DNA of 64,000 nucleotides, from positions 26,530-90,529 of the forward strand of contig JAEMQU010000005.1 of NCBI GenBank assembly GCA_016463705.1, given 5' to 3'. This document shows positions 53,794 to 64,000 of the stretch, one piece after another. Source of the stretch: Opitutales bacterium (GTDB lineage: Bacteria > Verrucomicrobiota > Verrucomicrobiia > Opitutales > UBA953). A program made the translations under genes and the position numbers. Position 1 is the first letter of the stretch; every line of letters starts with the position of its first letter. Under the pieces are notes generated by a model. It ran no database searches. It was not told the DNA's origin and was given only the letters and a program-made list of their open reading frames with translations.

Positions 53794-54585
53794 AACAGAA
53801 TCCAAAACCGCACGAGACACTTTCATTTCATTTAAAATAAATTCCTCCATGTCTTTAGCCAGTGGCGCAGAAAAGGTTCGCGTAAACTGAGGTGCTTTAA
53901 ATTCGAGGCGGGAAGCATGGAGAGCCTGACGATTAAATCCGCAATTCTTAGCCAATCGTTCCGTCCAACCCTGCTCAATAAATTCAAGGTAAAGAGAATC
54001 ATCTCCCCCATAAATTTTATCACCCAGAACGGGATAACCCAACCAAAGCGCATGGGCGCGGATTTGGTGCTTACGTCCGGTATGCGGCTGAACGCGCGCA
54101 AAAGTATAACCTTCTGACTTTATTAAGGGTTCAAAAAAAGTAGCAGCAGGCAATGTTCCTGGTCCTTCTCTCACGGCTGTTTTAACCACCACCCTGCTGG
54201 TTTCATCAGGACCGAGTGGCTGATCGACTTGTACAGGGTTGGGCAATTCGCCACGAAGTAGCGTGTAATAGGTTTTCGTAACCCATCGTCTTTCCATCGC
54301 GGTTTGCGAGAGCGATGCCGCGGTGGCGTTTTTGGCGATTAAAATAATTCCACTGGTCTCACGATCCAGTCGACTCACCAAATGCATCGTTTCTAGTCCG
54401 CGCCATTCACGCACGGCACCCACGAGTGAAGACCACGGACCGTCTTTGGATGGATGGCAGACCAGCCAGCCGGGTTTATCGAAAACTAAAAAATCTTCAT
54501 CTTCGGCAATCAGCCATTTAGGTAAATCATCAGGATTCACCTTGGGCGCATTTAATCCTGGGCCGATGGGGTCGGGTCCACTCAT
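53779..54585 (-). CDS. RluA family pseudouridine synthase
   Basis: DEDFLVFDKPGWLVCHPS, HLVSRLDRETSGIILIAKN, QPHTGRKHQIRAHALWLGYPVLGDKIYGG. Confidence 0.95.
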   Translation of the reverse strand: MSGPDPIGPGLNAPKVNPDDLPKWLIAEDEDFLVFDKPGWLVCHPSKDGPWSSLVGAVREWRGLETMHLVSRLDRETSGIILIAKNATAASLSQTAMERRWVTKTYYTLLRGELPNPVQVDQPLGPDETSRVVVKTAVREGPGTLPAATFFEPLIKSEGYTFARVQPHTGRKHQIRAHALWLGYPVLGDKIYGGDDSLYLEFIEQGWTERLAKNCGFNRQALHASRLEFKAPQFTRTFSAPLAKDMEEFILNEMKVSRAVLDSVLTVS

Positions 54586-55847
54586 GGGCGTTTCATTAAT
54601 TTATCCTGCAGATGGGGATTTAATTTCTTCCCATGATAATAAGCTAAAACCTCACCCGCTAAATAAAGAGACCCAATGACCGCTACCGCACTTGCAGTTA
54701 CTAAACATTGATGGGGTTCAGGGAATAATTCCTTAACGGTAGATAGTCTTATTTTTCCTGAAAAAGTTTTAGGTACTAACTTTTTTAATTCTTCAGGAGT
54801 AATCGCTCGCTCGTGATTGATAGATACTAAAATAATTTCTCCCGCATAATTTGCGACTGTTTTAATTAAAGCCTCTGCGCGGACTAAACTGATTGAGCCT
54901 AAAATAACCGTAGGCGATTTTAATTCGCTTAATAAAACCGAGGTTGAATTAATTCCCTCTTCATTATGCGAGCCATCGATAATGAGTGTCCGACCCTCTT
55001 GTAATTTTATTTCCTGCCAACGCGCGGGCCATTCGACATTCTGTAAGGCGGCCTGTGCCGTATCATTATTAATGGGAAAGGCAGCGGCTAGCTCACAGGC
55101 CAATAAGGCTGCCCCGGCGTTTTGTCGTTGGTGCTGACCTTTTAAATTGGTCAACGGGAGTTCATCCTTAAAGCGATCTCTCACAAAATAAAGTGGAGTG
55201 TCTACTTCCTTGGCTCGTTTTCTAATAACTTCTTCAGCTTCGGGTGGGACAAAACCAACCACACAGGGAACGCCCGATTTTAAAATTCCTGCTTTCTCGA
55301 CCGCGATTTCCGCGAGTGAATTTCCTAAATACTCTTGGTGATCCATGCCAATGGAGGTGATTACACAAACGGTAGGTCGTCCGACATTCGTCGCATCTAA
55401 TCGGCCACCCAAGCCCGTCTCGATGATAGCGAGATCTACTTTTGATTCACGAAATTCAGTCCATGCCACCGCCGTCATCAGTTCAAAAAAAGTGGCATCT
55501 AGTTCGGGGTGAGTCTGATGAAGAAAATCATAGTGCGCCCGTAATTGCTCAACTAAATCAATTAAGTGGCTTTCCGAAATAGGCTCACGATTAATCTGAA
55601 TGCGTTCACCGAGTTCGATCAGGTGTGGACTGGTATAAAGACCAGTACGACGACCATGAGCACGCTGAATGGATTCGATCATCACACTGGTCGACCCCTT
55701 CCCATTCGTTCCAGCGATGTGAAAATACGGACAGAAGTTTTGTGGATTACCCAAGCGCTCTAACAAAAGTTGAGTACGCTCCAAACCGAGTGCCGAACCT
55801 AAGTTTCTTAAGTTCGTCAACCAGTGAAGCGTCGTGGCCGCGTTCAT
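54582..55847 (-). CDS. folC: Bifunctional folylpolyglutamate synthase/dihydrofolate synthase
   Basis: HIAGTNGKGSTSVMIESIQ, GLYTSPHLIELGERIQIN, ETGLGGRLDATN, SIGMDHQEYLG. Confidence 0.95.
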   Translation of the reverse strand: MNAATTLHWLTNLRNLGSALGLERTQLLLERLGNPQNFCPYFHIAGTNGKGSTSVMIESIQRAHGRRTGLYTSPHLIELGERIQINREPISESHLIDLVEQLRAHYDFLHQTHPELDATFFELMTAVAWTEFRESKVDLAIIETGLGGRLDATNVGRPTVCVITSIGMDHQEYLGNSLAEIAVEKAGILKSGVPCVVGFVPPEAEEVIRKRAKEVDTPLYFVRDRFKDELPLTNLKGQHQRQNAGAALLACELAAAFPINNDTAQAALQNVEWPARWQEIKLQEGRTLIIDGSHNEEGINSTSVLLSELKSPTVILGSISLVRAEALIKTVANYAGEIILVSINHERAITPEELKKLVPKTFSGKIRLSTVKELFPEPHQCLVTASAVAVIGSLYLAGEVLAYYHGKKLNPHLQDKLMKRP

Positions 55848-55862
55848 ATCGGCCTAATTTAA

Positions 55863-56732
55863 TTAAGCGGAGCGGCGTTTAGCCGGCTTAGTTTTACGAT
55901 GAGCCAAAGCGCGCAACAAGCTAGCTAACTTTGACTTCATCTCCTTGCGATGAATAATCATGTCGATTAAACCACGCTTCAAAAGAAATTCTGAAGTTTG
56001 AAATCCTTCGGGTAAATCTTGGTTGGTGGTTTCTTTAATCACCCGAGCACCCGCAAAGCCAATCAAGGCACCAGGCTCAGCAACAATGACATCACCCAGC
56101 GTTGCGTAACTTGCCATCACACCCGCCATGGTAGGATTAGTTAAAACAGCAATATAAGGTAAGCCTGCGGTGCGCAATTTTGCTAAGGCTGCACTGGTCT
56201 TTGCCATTTGCATTAAAGATAAAATTCCTTCCTGCATGCGCGCACCACCCGAGGCACAGACCACGACGCACGGACATTTCATTTTAATCGCCCGCTCAAC
56301 CGCACGGGTGACTTTCTCGCCGGCGACAGAACCCATCGAGGCGCCCATGAAAGAAAAATCCATGATAGCGAGGGAAACAGGCAGACCGTCCATTAAGCCG
56401 TGACCACAAATCACTGAATCCTTCAGACCTGATTTTTTCTGGTGTTGAGCAAGGCGCTCAGGATAGGAACCACCCGCTGTAAATTTTAAAGGATCTTTAG
56501 AAGTTAATTTATGATCGGTTTCTTTCCAAGTGCCCTCATCAATTAAAAGTTCAATGCGTCGACGGGTAGATAATCTCTCGTGATAGCCGCTTACTGGAAA
56601 AACATTCCAGTTGGCCTCAAGATCCTTGGAGTAAACCATTTCGCCCGACTGTGGGCATTTAGTCCACAAGCCTGCTGGAATATCTCTCTTTTTAGGAGTA
56701 GGTGTGTGAGTACGTTTACGAAAGACAGCCAT
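55863..56732 (-). CDS. accD: Acetyl-CoA carboxylase carboxyltransferase subunit beta (start revised to MAVFRKR)
   Basis: [107 protein letters not shown]. Confidence 0.95.
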   Translation of the reverse strand: MAVFRKRTHTPTPKKRDIPAGLWTKCPQSGEMVYSKDLEANWNVFPVSGYHERLSTRRRIELLIDEGTWKETDHKLTSKDPLKFTAGGSYPERLAQHQKKSGLKDSVICGHGLMDGLPVSLAIMDFSFMGASMGSVAGEKVTRAVERAIKMKCPCVVVCASGGARMQEGILSLMQMAKTSAALAKLRTAGLPYIAVLTNPTMAGVMASYATLGDVIVAEPGALIGFAGARVIKETTNQDLPEGFQTSEFLLKRGLIDMIIHRKEMKSKLASLLRALAHRKTKPAKRRSA

Positions 56733-56838
56733 GATTTGAATGCTCAAGGTTGGCGGGGATTCCACCAAAGCGAAAGGGTAAATAATGCCCAAAAATCCCT
56801 AAAAATGCTAGAAATAGCCCTTTTTGTGCTGATTTTAC

Positions 56839-58218
56839 TTAAGTCCGAGGACTACCCGCCAAGCGCTCCAAAATTAGCTCGTAGGCCTTCACCGCACGTT
56901 CAGCCATTTTGATTTCAAAATTTTCGTCAGGTGCATGCAAGTTGGAATCAGGTGTAAACAATCCAATCATCACGGAATCGAGTCCAGTCTCTCGACGAAT
57001 GTCTCCAATGATGGGCACACTTCCTCCCTCTCTTAAATAGAGCGGTGCTTTTCCGAAAGCTTCAGTGATCGCTTTATCCGCTTCGCGAAAGACTCGAGCT
57101 AAAACAGGATTCTGATCCTTCGGCGTATTAGAACGATCGGGCGGACAAACATAATAAGCCGCGTTGCCCTGCATCTCTTTTATTTCTACCCGCACACCCT
57201 TGGGCGAACGCGCCCGAATCGCCTCAGCCACCTTGCGATGAATATCAACAGGGTCCTGACCAGGAACTAATCGACAAGTAATTTTCGCAAAGACTTTGGA
57301 AGGAATAACCGTCTTGGATCCTTTGCCTTGGTAGCCGCCACCAATACCATTAAATTCTAATGTCGGCGCAAAACGTACCGCTTCGAGTGCATCTAAACCG
57401 GGAGCAGGATGTAATTCATCAACCGCTAAGAATCGACGATACTCATCTTCGGTCATCGGAAGTTTTCTTAATTCTTCTCTCTCCCAGCGCAAAGGTTGCT
57501 CTACACCATCATAGAAACCATCAATAACGACGGCATTATCTGCATCATGCAATGATGCACAAAGTTCGCTCAAAGCTTGGATGGGATTATAAACGGCGCC
57601 GCCGTGTAGGCCCGAGTGTAAATCGGAACGTGGACCAGTGAGGCCAACTTCGAGTCCAATAATTCCGCGCAGACCCGTCGTAATTACAATTTGATCGGAC
57701 GACGGACTGGCGGTGTCCGACAGCAGCACGCAATCCGCTTCCGATAATTCTTTTTTATATTTGTCTAAAAATTCTGGAAAACTCGGTGAACCAATTTCTT
57801 CTTCACCTTCAATTAAGAAAGTGATGCGCAGTGGAAGGTCGGGCTGACGTTTCAAGAGTTGGGCGACAGCGACGACAGCGGTGAGGTGTGGACCTTTATT
57901 ATCGGCAGTACCACGACCCCAAATTTTTCCGTCACGTACGACGGGCTCAAAAGCCGGACTCGTCCAAAGATTTAGTGGATCGGCCGGCTGAACATCATAG
58001 TGTCCGTAAATAACAATATGTGGCCATTCGCTGGGGCCACGACGACGACCTAATACGATGGGGTGCAGAGGGGTTGGAACGACTTCTACCTCGAGCCCGG
58101 CTTTCTTAAGTAAGCCGCAAATATGCTCACGCGCCCCAGTCATTCCCTCATTAAAGGCAGAATCCGTCGAAACACTGGGGTGTTTGACGTACTCAATCAA
58201 TTCACGGATGAAATCCAT
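56839..58218 (-). CDS. M20 family metallopeptidase (dipeptidase)
   Basis: VIYGHYDVQPADPLNLWTSPAFEPVVRDGKIWGRGTADNKGP; LIEGEEEIGSPSF. Confidence 0.93.
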   Translation of the reverse strand: MDFIRELIEYVKHPSVSTDSAFNEGMTGAREHICGLLKKAGLEVEVVPTPLHPIVLGRRRGPSEWPHIVIYGHYDVQPADPLNLWTSPAFEPVVRDGKIWGRGTADNKGPHLTAVVAVAQLLKRQPDLPLRITFLIEGEEEIGSPSFPEFLDKYKKELSEADCVLLSDTASPSSDQIVITTGLRGIIGLEVGLTGPRSDLHSGLHGGAVYNPIQALSELCASLHDADNAVVIDGFYDGVEQPLRWEREELRKLPMTEDEYRRFLAVDELHPAPGLDALEAVRFAPTLEFNGIGGGYQGKGSKTVIPSKVFAKITCRLVPGQDPVDIHRKVAEAIRARSPKGVRVEIKEMQGNAAYYVCPPDRSNTPKDQNPVLARVFREADKAITEAFGKAPLYLREGGSVPIIGDIRRETGLDSVMIGLFTPDSNLHAPDENFEIKMAERAVKAYELILERLAGSPRT

Positions 58219-58317
58219 GTGCCCATTAGGGCAGATTGTTGAATAAGTGCAAGACACAGCCCTCAATCAGTGGTCGCTTTTTGACTTTTCCCCAAGATAT
58301 CTACAGAAACATTAAAC

Positions 58318-59505
58318 ATGTCCGCCGCGGAACAAATCCAGTCAATGAAGGCCCGCACCGAAAAATTCATCGGTGAGCAGGAAATTATTAAGCGCCTATC
58401 CGCTGGTAAAACTTTGCGCGTCAAACTGGGCGTAGACCCGACACGTCCCGACCTCACATTTGGCCACATGGTGGTACTTAATAAACTCCGTCAATTTCAA
58501 GATCTCGGTCATCAAGCCGTTCTGATTATCGGAGATTATACTACACGCATCGGTGACCCCACGGGCCGGTCCGATACCCGTCCGGTTTTAAGTGAAGCTG
58601 AAATTGAATCCAACGCGCAAACTTACCTCGAACAAGCTTACCGAATTTTAGATTCTAAAAAAACCGAAGTGCGTCGAAACAGTGAGTGGTTTGGAAAAAT
58701 GTCTTTCTTAGATGCACTTAATTTAAGTCGTCAAATGACGGTAGCCCAAATGTTGGTGCGTGATGACTTTGCTAAACGCTACAGCGAGCAAACTCCTATA
58801 TCCATTGTCGAATTCCTCTACCCTCTTTTACAGGGTCATGATTCAGTCATGCTCAAAGCTGATATTGAAATCGGCGGCAGTGATCAATTATTTAACATGA
58901 TGGTCGGTCGCGACCTCCAAGAAAAAGCCGGCCAAGAACCACAAGCCGTTTTGGGAATGCCGCTCCTAGTGGGTCTCGATGGTGAAAAGAAAATGTCGAA
59001 GAGTTTGGGTAACTATATCGCCTTTAACGAAAACCCTAAAGACATGTTCGGTAAAATCATGTCCGTGCCCGATGTCACGATGTGGGTTTACTACCGACTG
59101 CTTCTCGAATGCAGCGACGAAGAAATTAAATCCCTCCAGGCTCAGCACCCGATGGAGATGAAAAAGCAGCTCGCCGTTAAACTCACCGATAAATTCCATG
59201 GCATCGGTGCAGGCTCGAAAGAGCGCCAAGAGTTCGAGACCGTGTTTTCTAAAGGAGGCGTTCGTACCGATATGCCTGAGTTTTCGTGGGATACTTTATC
59301 TGCGGGGGCTCATGATGCTGGAATTGTCGATCTGCTCGCCGCCACTGGACTCTTCCCTTCTAAAAAAGAAATACGCCGACTTATCGAAGGCGGTGCGGTG
59401 AAAATAGGTGATGAAAAAGTTTCAGACCCGGCCCTAAAAGTCTCCCGTCCTACCTCGGAAATTATCATCCAAGCGGGCAAGCGGACTTTTGTGAAGATAA
59501 AGTAA
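58318..59505 (+). CDS. tyrS: Tyrosyl-tRNA synthetase
   Basis: LGVDPTRPDLTFGHMVVL (HIGH-like), EIGGSDQLFNMMVGRDLQ, KKMSKSLGNYI, C-terminal S4 domain. Confidence 0.97.
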   Translation: MSAAEQIQSMKARTEKFIGEQEIIKRLSAGKTLRVKLGVDPTRPDLTFGHMVVLNKLRQFQDLGHQAVLIIGDYTTRIGDPTGRSDTRPVLSEAEIESNAQTYLEQAYRILDSKKTEVRRNSEWFGKMSFLDALNLSRQMTVAQMLVRDDFAKRYSEQTPISIVEFLYPLLQGHDSVMLKADIEIGGSDQLFNMMVGRDLQEKAGQEPQAVLGMPLLVGLDGEKKMSKSLGNYIAFNENPKDMFGKIMSVPDVTMWVYYRLLLECSDEEIKSLQAQHPMEMKKQLAVKLTDKFHGIGAGSKERQEFETVFSKGGVRTDMPEFSWDTLSAGAHDAGIVDLLAATGLFPSKKEIRRLIEGGAVKIGDEKVSDPALKVSRPTSEIIIQAGKRTFVKIK

Positions 59506-59599
59506 TAGTCCAAAACGGGGGATTTGTTAAAGTGTCGGTAAGAATAGGTCTTTTCCCTTCCCCTTTGCATGGAGGAGTTACTATTATCTAAATAAGCCC

Positions 59600-62500
59600 A
59601 TGGCCGACGAACATTCCAGTCCTGACTTCGTACACTTACACGTACATACGGACTACAGCATGCTGGATGGTTGCAGCCGTATCGATCGATTAATGGACCG
59701 GGCCTGCGACATGAATATGCGCGCCGTTTCTATTACCGACCACGGAAATCTTTTTGGTCTTTTCGATTTTTGGAACGAAGCCCAAAAGAAATCTAAAAAC
59801 GGCGGAAAGCTTAAACCGCTTTTAGGCTGTGAACTTTATTTAGTCTGGGACCACGCACTGACCGATAAGCCCGATCGCCGAGAACATAAATATTATCACA
59901 TGGGCGTCATCGCTCAAAATTTTAAGGGCTACCAAAATTTAACTAAACTAGTTTCCGATGCCCACGTTCGCGGACTGCATTACAAGCCACGCACAGATAT
60001 CGAACAGTTAACCAAACACTCTGAAGGCCTGATTGGATTCAGTGGATGCCTCCAAGGCGTCATCCCTCAGCACTTGCTTAAAGGCGATTATGAGGCCGCT
60101 CGTAAAGCGTGTGGACGTTTTGTAGAAATTTTTGGGCGCGAAAACTTTGTCATCGAGCTGATGGACCACGGACTCGAAGAACAAAAACGTATTATCGCCG
60201 ATCTACTTAAATTAGCCGACGAATTTAAATTACGGGCCGTCGCTACCAATGACGTTCACTACGTCGATGCCGGTCACGCCGTCGCCCATGATGCGATGCT
60301 CTGTATTCAAACGGGTGCACGCTTAGCCGATGAAAGACGCATGCGCTACAGTGCCCAAGAATTTTACTTAAAAAGCGAAGCGGAGATGTTGCGGATATTT
60401 TCTGAGGCACCTGAAACGATTAAAAATACCGTAGCCATTGCCGAAATGTGCGACGTGCAATTGCCCGTAGGTAAAAATCATTACCCGGTTTACATCTTTA
60501 ATGACGGAGTAAAACCCAAAGCAGACAAAAAAACCGATGAGATTTTAGATGGTTATGAAAAACTTAAAAATAAGATTATCGCCTCTGAGGGCAAGGTGGC
60601 CGAATTTTCTATTTCCGAATCCGTTCGCGATGGCATGCGTAAAAATGCCTCCTACCTTTTAGACTTAGTAAAGAAAGGACTGAAGCAGCGCTACAATATC
60701 GACTACGATGACGTCAAAAACTGGAGTAACGAGAAAAAGCCTGGTCTCCATCAAGCCAGCCCTGCGGAATTGTGTCGCCGGGTAGACTATGAAATGGGCG
60801 TCATCGCCGGTACTGGCTTCGTCGATTATTTTCTGATTGTTTGGGACTTCATCGACTGGGCCCATCAACAAAGCATCCCCGTCGGGCCTGGACGTGGATC
60901 AGGCGCCGGCTCCATCGTCGCCTATTGCTTAAAGATTACCGATATCGACCCGATTCGTTTCGGACTGCTCTTTGAACGTTTTTTAAATCCTGAGCGTGTA
61001 TCCGCTCCGGACTTTGATATCGATTTTTGTATTCGCGGACGTGACGCCGTGGTTAATTACGTTCGTAAAAAATACGGCGCTGATCGCGTCGCCAATATTA
61101 TTACCTTCGGAACTTTCGGAGCGAAGATGGTGGTACGCGACTTAGCGAGAATTCGTGATTTGCCGTTTATTGAATCCAACCGACTCGCAAAATTAATTCC
61201 CGACGACATTAACATTTCCCTCGATGATGCAATTAAGAAATCAAACGAGTTGCGCGAAGAAGTTAATGTAAATCCGCAGGCTGCGAGTATCATGGAAACC
61301 GGCCGCGTGATTGAAGGCATGGTGCGTAATAGCGGAAAGCATGCGTGTGGTATGATTATCGCCGACCGCCCGCTCACTGACATTATTCCTGTCACCGTTC
61401 AAGAAGGCGACCTCACTACCCAGTACTCCAAAGATCCAGTCGAAAAACTAGGTCTACTCAAAATGGACTTCTTGGGACTGAAAACTTTAACGATTATTGA
61501 TGATGCTCAGAAATTAGTACGTAAACACCAGAAGAAGCCCGACTTCGATATCGATAAGGTCGGGTTCGAAGATCCCATTACCTTTAATCTGCTGAATGAG
61601 GCGAAAACCGTTGGCGTTTTCCAGCTTGAATCGACGGGGATGCAATCGCTGTGCCGTCAGTTCAGTATTTCCTCTATCGATGAAATCGTAGCTTTAATTG
61701 CGCTCTATCGTCCGGGCCCTATGCAGTTTATCCCGGAGTTTATTAAGAGTAAAAAAGATGCCGCCAATATTCGTTACGCCCATCCCTTGCTCGAACCAGT
61801 CGCTAAAGAAACCTACGGTATTTTAGTCTACCAAGAACAGGTAATGGAAGCCGCACGAGTGATTGCTGGCTACTCACTCGGGGGCGCGGATCTTCTTCGT
61901 CGGGCCATGGGTAAAAAGATTAAGGAGGAAATGGACAAGCAAAGATCCATCTTCGTCGAAGGCGCCGCCAAAACACATAAAATTGAGAAGAAGAAGGCTG
62001 AGGAAATTTTCGCGACTCTGGAAAAATTTGCAGAATACGGATTTAATAAATCACACTCCGCCGCCTATGCGATTCTCTCGTATCGTACTGCTTACTTAAA
62101 AGCAAATTACCCAGTTGAGTTCATGTCAGCGGTTTTAACTTCCGAACAAGGCAATGCCGATAAACTAGCTGAATTCATGTCAGAGGTGGAGAGCCTCGGA
62201 CTCAAAGCACTCGGTCCCGATGTAAATCAATCCGACACTGACTTTACACCTGTCGTAAAAGATAAAGCTATTCGTTTCGGATTAGGAGCCATTAAGGGTG
62301 TAGGTGAACAAGCCGCACGAGCCATCGTTGCCGAGCGCGAGAAGAATGGACCCTTCAAAGACTTTGCTGAGTTTGTTGAACGGATGGGTGATGAAAATAT
62401 CAATGGTCGCACGCTCGATTGCCTATCGCGCTCGGGCGCCTTCGATTTCAGTGGAGAAGACCGACAGCACTTAGTGGACTCCATTGAGTCGGTGAGAAAA

Positions 62501-63343
62501 TATTTTAGTGCTGAGAAAAAAGAGCGAGCGAGCGGACAAGGAAGTCTCTTCGATATGTTAGGTGCGGAAGATGCAGGCGCGGCACGTCCGTCGGATCTAA
62601 TTTTAAGAAAATCGGCCAAGATGCCTAAACTTGAAATGCTGAATAGCGAAAAACAACTCTTGGGCTTTTATTTAAGCGGTCACCCCCTAGCGGATTATCA
62701 CGGACTCGATGAAATTATTTCTACCTTAACCACCACGCCCGATCGTCTTGAGTTAAACAAGGAGGAGAGACATCTCGTTAGAATTTGTGGAATTGTCGGT
62801 GGGCTAGAAAAGAAATTCACGAAGAAAGATAATCGGGCCTGGGCTTTATTTACGATTTCTTCCCGAAAAATTACCTTTGGCGTGAATATGTTTTCTGAAG
62901 CGTATGACGCTTTTGCGAATATCAAAGACGGAGAACTCCCCTTACTTATGGATGGCTCACACATCATTGCTGATGCCCGTCTTGTTTATCGAGAAGAGCG
63001 CAGTGAGTGGTCGGTGAATGTTCACTCCGTTCAGCCTCTGCGGAATGCTCCGAGCTTAATTAAGAAAATTCTCTTTGCCTTGAAACCAGGGCCTGAGGCT
63101 GCTGAGTTCATGGAAAAGATTGTCGTCCATACACGCCGCGTGGATGGACGCAGTGTGGTGCAAATTGGCTTCCTGCAACCCGATGGCAGAATCTTAGTTG
63201 CCGAAGCCGCCAATGCCATGAGCACGCGCTTTGATCCTACCACCTATGCGTTTTTTGCAAAGCACCCTGCTTGTGTCGGTGTGCAAATTGAAGCGACCCC
63301 ACCCTCACAACCCCCCCAGCGTAAATTTGGTCCACGCGGGTAA
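59600..63343 (+). CDS. dnaE: DNA polymerase III subunit alpha
   Basis: PHP domain [85 protein letters not shown]. Confidence 0.98.
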   Translation: MADEHSSPDFVHLHVHTDYSMLDGCSRIDRLMDRACDMNMRAVSITDHGNLFGLFDFWNEAQKKSKNGGKLKPLLGCELYLVWDHALTDKPDRREHKYYHMGVIAQNFKGYQNLTKLVSDAHVRGLHYKPRTDIEQLTKHSEGLIGFSGCLQGVIPQHLLKGDYEAARKACGRFVEIFGRENFVIELMDHGLEEQKRIIADLLKLADEFKLRAVATNDVHYVDAGHAVAHDAMLCIQTGARLADERRMRYSAQEFYLKSEAEMLRIFSEAPETIKNTVAIAEMCDVQLPVGKNHYPVYIFNDGVKPKADKKTDEILDGYEKLKNKIIASEGKVAEFSISESVRDGMRKNASYLLDLVKKGLKQRYNIDYDDVKNWSNEKKPGLHQASPAELCRRVDYEMGVIAGTGFVDYFLIVWDFIDWAHQQSIPVGPGRGSGAGSIVAYCLKITDIDPIRFGLLFERFLNPERVSAPDFDIDFCIRGRDAVVNYVRKKYGADRVANIITFGTFGAKMVVRDLARIRDLPFIESNRLAKLIPDDINISLDDAIKKSNELREEVNVNPQAASIMETGRVIEGMVRNSGKHACGMIIADRPLTDIIPVTVQEGDLTTQYSKDPVEKLGLLKMDFLGLKTLTIIDDAQKLVRKHQKKPDFDIDKVGFEDPITFNLLNEAKTVGVFQLESTGMQSLCRQFSISSIDEIVALIALYRPGPMQFIPEFIKSKKDAANIRYAHPLLEPVAKETYGILVYQEQVMEAARVIAGYSLGGADLLRRAMGKKIKEEMDKQRSIFVEGAAKTHKIEKKKAEEIFATLEKFAEYGFNKSHSAAYAILSYRTAYLKANYPVEFMSAVLTSEQGNADKLAEFMSEVESLGLKALGPDVNQSDTDFTPVVKDKAIRFGLGAIKGVGEQAARAIVAEREKNGPFKDFAEFVERMGDENINGRTLDCLSRSGAFDFSGEDRQHLVDSIESVRKYFSAEKKERASGQGSLFDMLGAEDAGAARPSDLILRKSAKMPKLEMLNSEKQLLGFYLSGHPLADYHGLDEIISTLTTTPDRLELNKEERHLVRICGIVGGLEKKFTKKDNRAWALFTISSRKITFGVNMFSEAYDAFANIKDGELPLLMDGSHIIADARLVYREERSEWSVNVHSVQPLRNAPSLIKKILFALKPGPEAAEFMEKIVVHTRRVDGRSVVQIGFLQPDGRILVAEAANAMSTRFDPTTYAFFAKHPACVGVQIEATPPSQPPQRKFGPRG

Positions 63344-63388
63344 GTATTTACAAAAATTCGTCGTAGGTTATTTTAAGAAAATTAGTAC

Positions 63389-64000
63389 ATGAAGTTGCCA
63401 AATACCTATATAATTAACCTCGAACGCGATGTTCAGCGACTAGATGCAGTGACTAAAAATCTGAATATGCTAGGTCTGCCCTTTAGGCGCATAGCAGGAG
63501 TAGTCGGTAAAGAACTTCCAGACTGGGAAAAGTATGTCGACCTGAAGGCTTACGCTAAAAGAAATCGTCGCACGACACCGAAACTAGGAGAGGTTGGTTG
63601 TTACCTAAGTCACCTAAAGGCCATGGAAACCTTTCTTCAAACAAATGAACCCTGGTGCATTATCTTGGAAGATGACGCCGAGGTTTTACCAGAGTGCCTT
63701 GCAGTGATTAACGATTTAGCAGCTACGGATGACTGGGACTTAGTTAAGTTGTTTAACTTCCATCATGGGCTCCCATTCAAAAAACGTTTGTTGGGATTAA
63801 ACCACCATTTAGTCATACATTTAACGCGAACCACATCCAACGCCGCCTATGCCATTAACCGAAGAGCTGCACAAAAATTACTTAGGTCAGCGCTTCCAAT
63901 CACCGAGCAAATTGATCACGCCATTGATCGCCCCTGGGAAACTAGACTTCGCATACGAGGCGTGCGACCCATGCCAGTAACACTAGCCACGGGCTCCCAG
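63389..64000 (+). CDS. Glycosyltransferase family 25 protein, truncated by the window edge
   Basis: MKLPNTYIINLERDVQRLDAVTKNL, GEVGCYLSHLKAMETFLQTNEPWCIILEDDAEVLP; frame open to base 64000. Confidence 0.85.
   Translation, partial: MKLPNTYIINLERDVQRLDAVTKNLNMLGLPFRRIAGVVGKELPDWEKYVDLKAYAKRNRRTTPKLGEVGCYLSHLKAMETFLQTNEPWCIILEDDAEVLPECLAVINDLAATDDWDLVKLFNFHHGLPFKKRLLGLNHHLVIHLTRTTSNAAYAINRRAAQKLLRSALPITEQIDHAIDRPWETRLRIRGVRPMPVTLATGSQ

Noticed and set aside
62227-62619. 130-aa - strand ORF within dnaE
   Set aside because: Antisense to conserved DnaE; no independent support.

Overview
This 64 kb window is a dense, chromosomal, mostly housekeeping segment. Gene content and sequence style suggest a PVC-group bacterium, probably Verrucomicrobiota (Opitutae-like); this taxonomic placement is inference, not measured. 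It contains about 56 supportable genes: tandem-duplicated uvrA (truncated at the left edge), pdxJ-acpS-dprA, a sigma54-type response regulator, rplU-rpmA, MATE and ABC ATPase genes, a protease-rich stretch (ClpP, rhomboid, Prc/Ctp and two secreted ClpP-like paralogs), psd, mscL, queA, ahcY-metK, a GH20 hexosaminidase, sdhCAB, pyrG, a caa3-type cytochrome oxidase operon, folP, gcvT-gcvH-thiH-rsmE, comF, folC, accD, tyrS, dnaE and a partial GT25 gene at the right edge. Two tRNAs are present (Leu-TAG and Thr-TGT). I see no rRNA, CRISPR array, IS element or prophage. The most interesting signals are: (1) the protease cluster with tandem secreted, coiled-coil ClpP-like proteins sharing a PFDxWWxYDP C-terminal tail; (2) a well-spaced -24/-12 (sigma54) promoter with helically phased TAAATTT boxes upstream of the sigma54 activator; (3) a terminator-like hairpin in the pyrG leader; (4) an AccD whose zinc-ribbon cysteines are largely lost; (5) a 35-codon ORF between acpS and dprA that may be a gene remnant. 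All calls come from reading the sequence; no database search was run.
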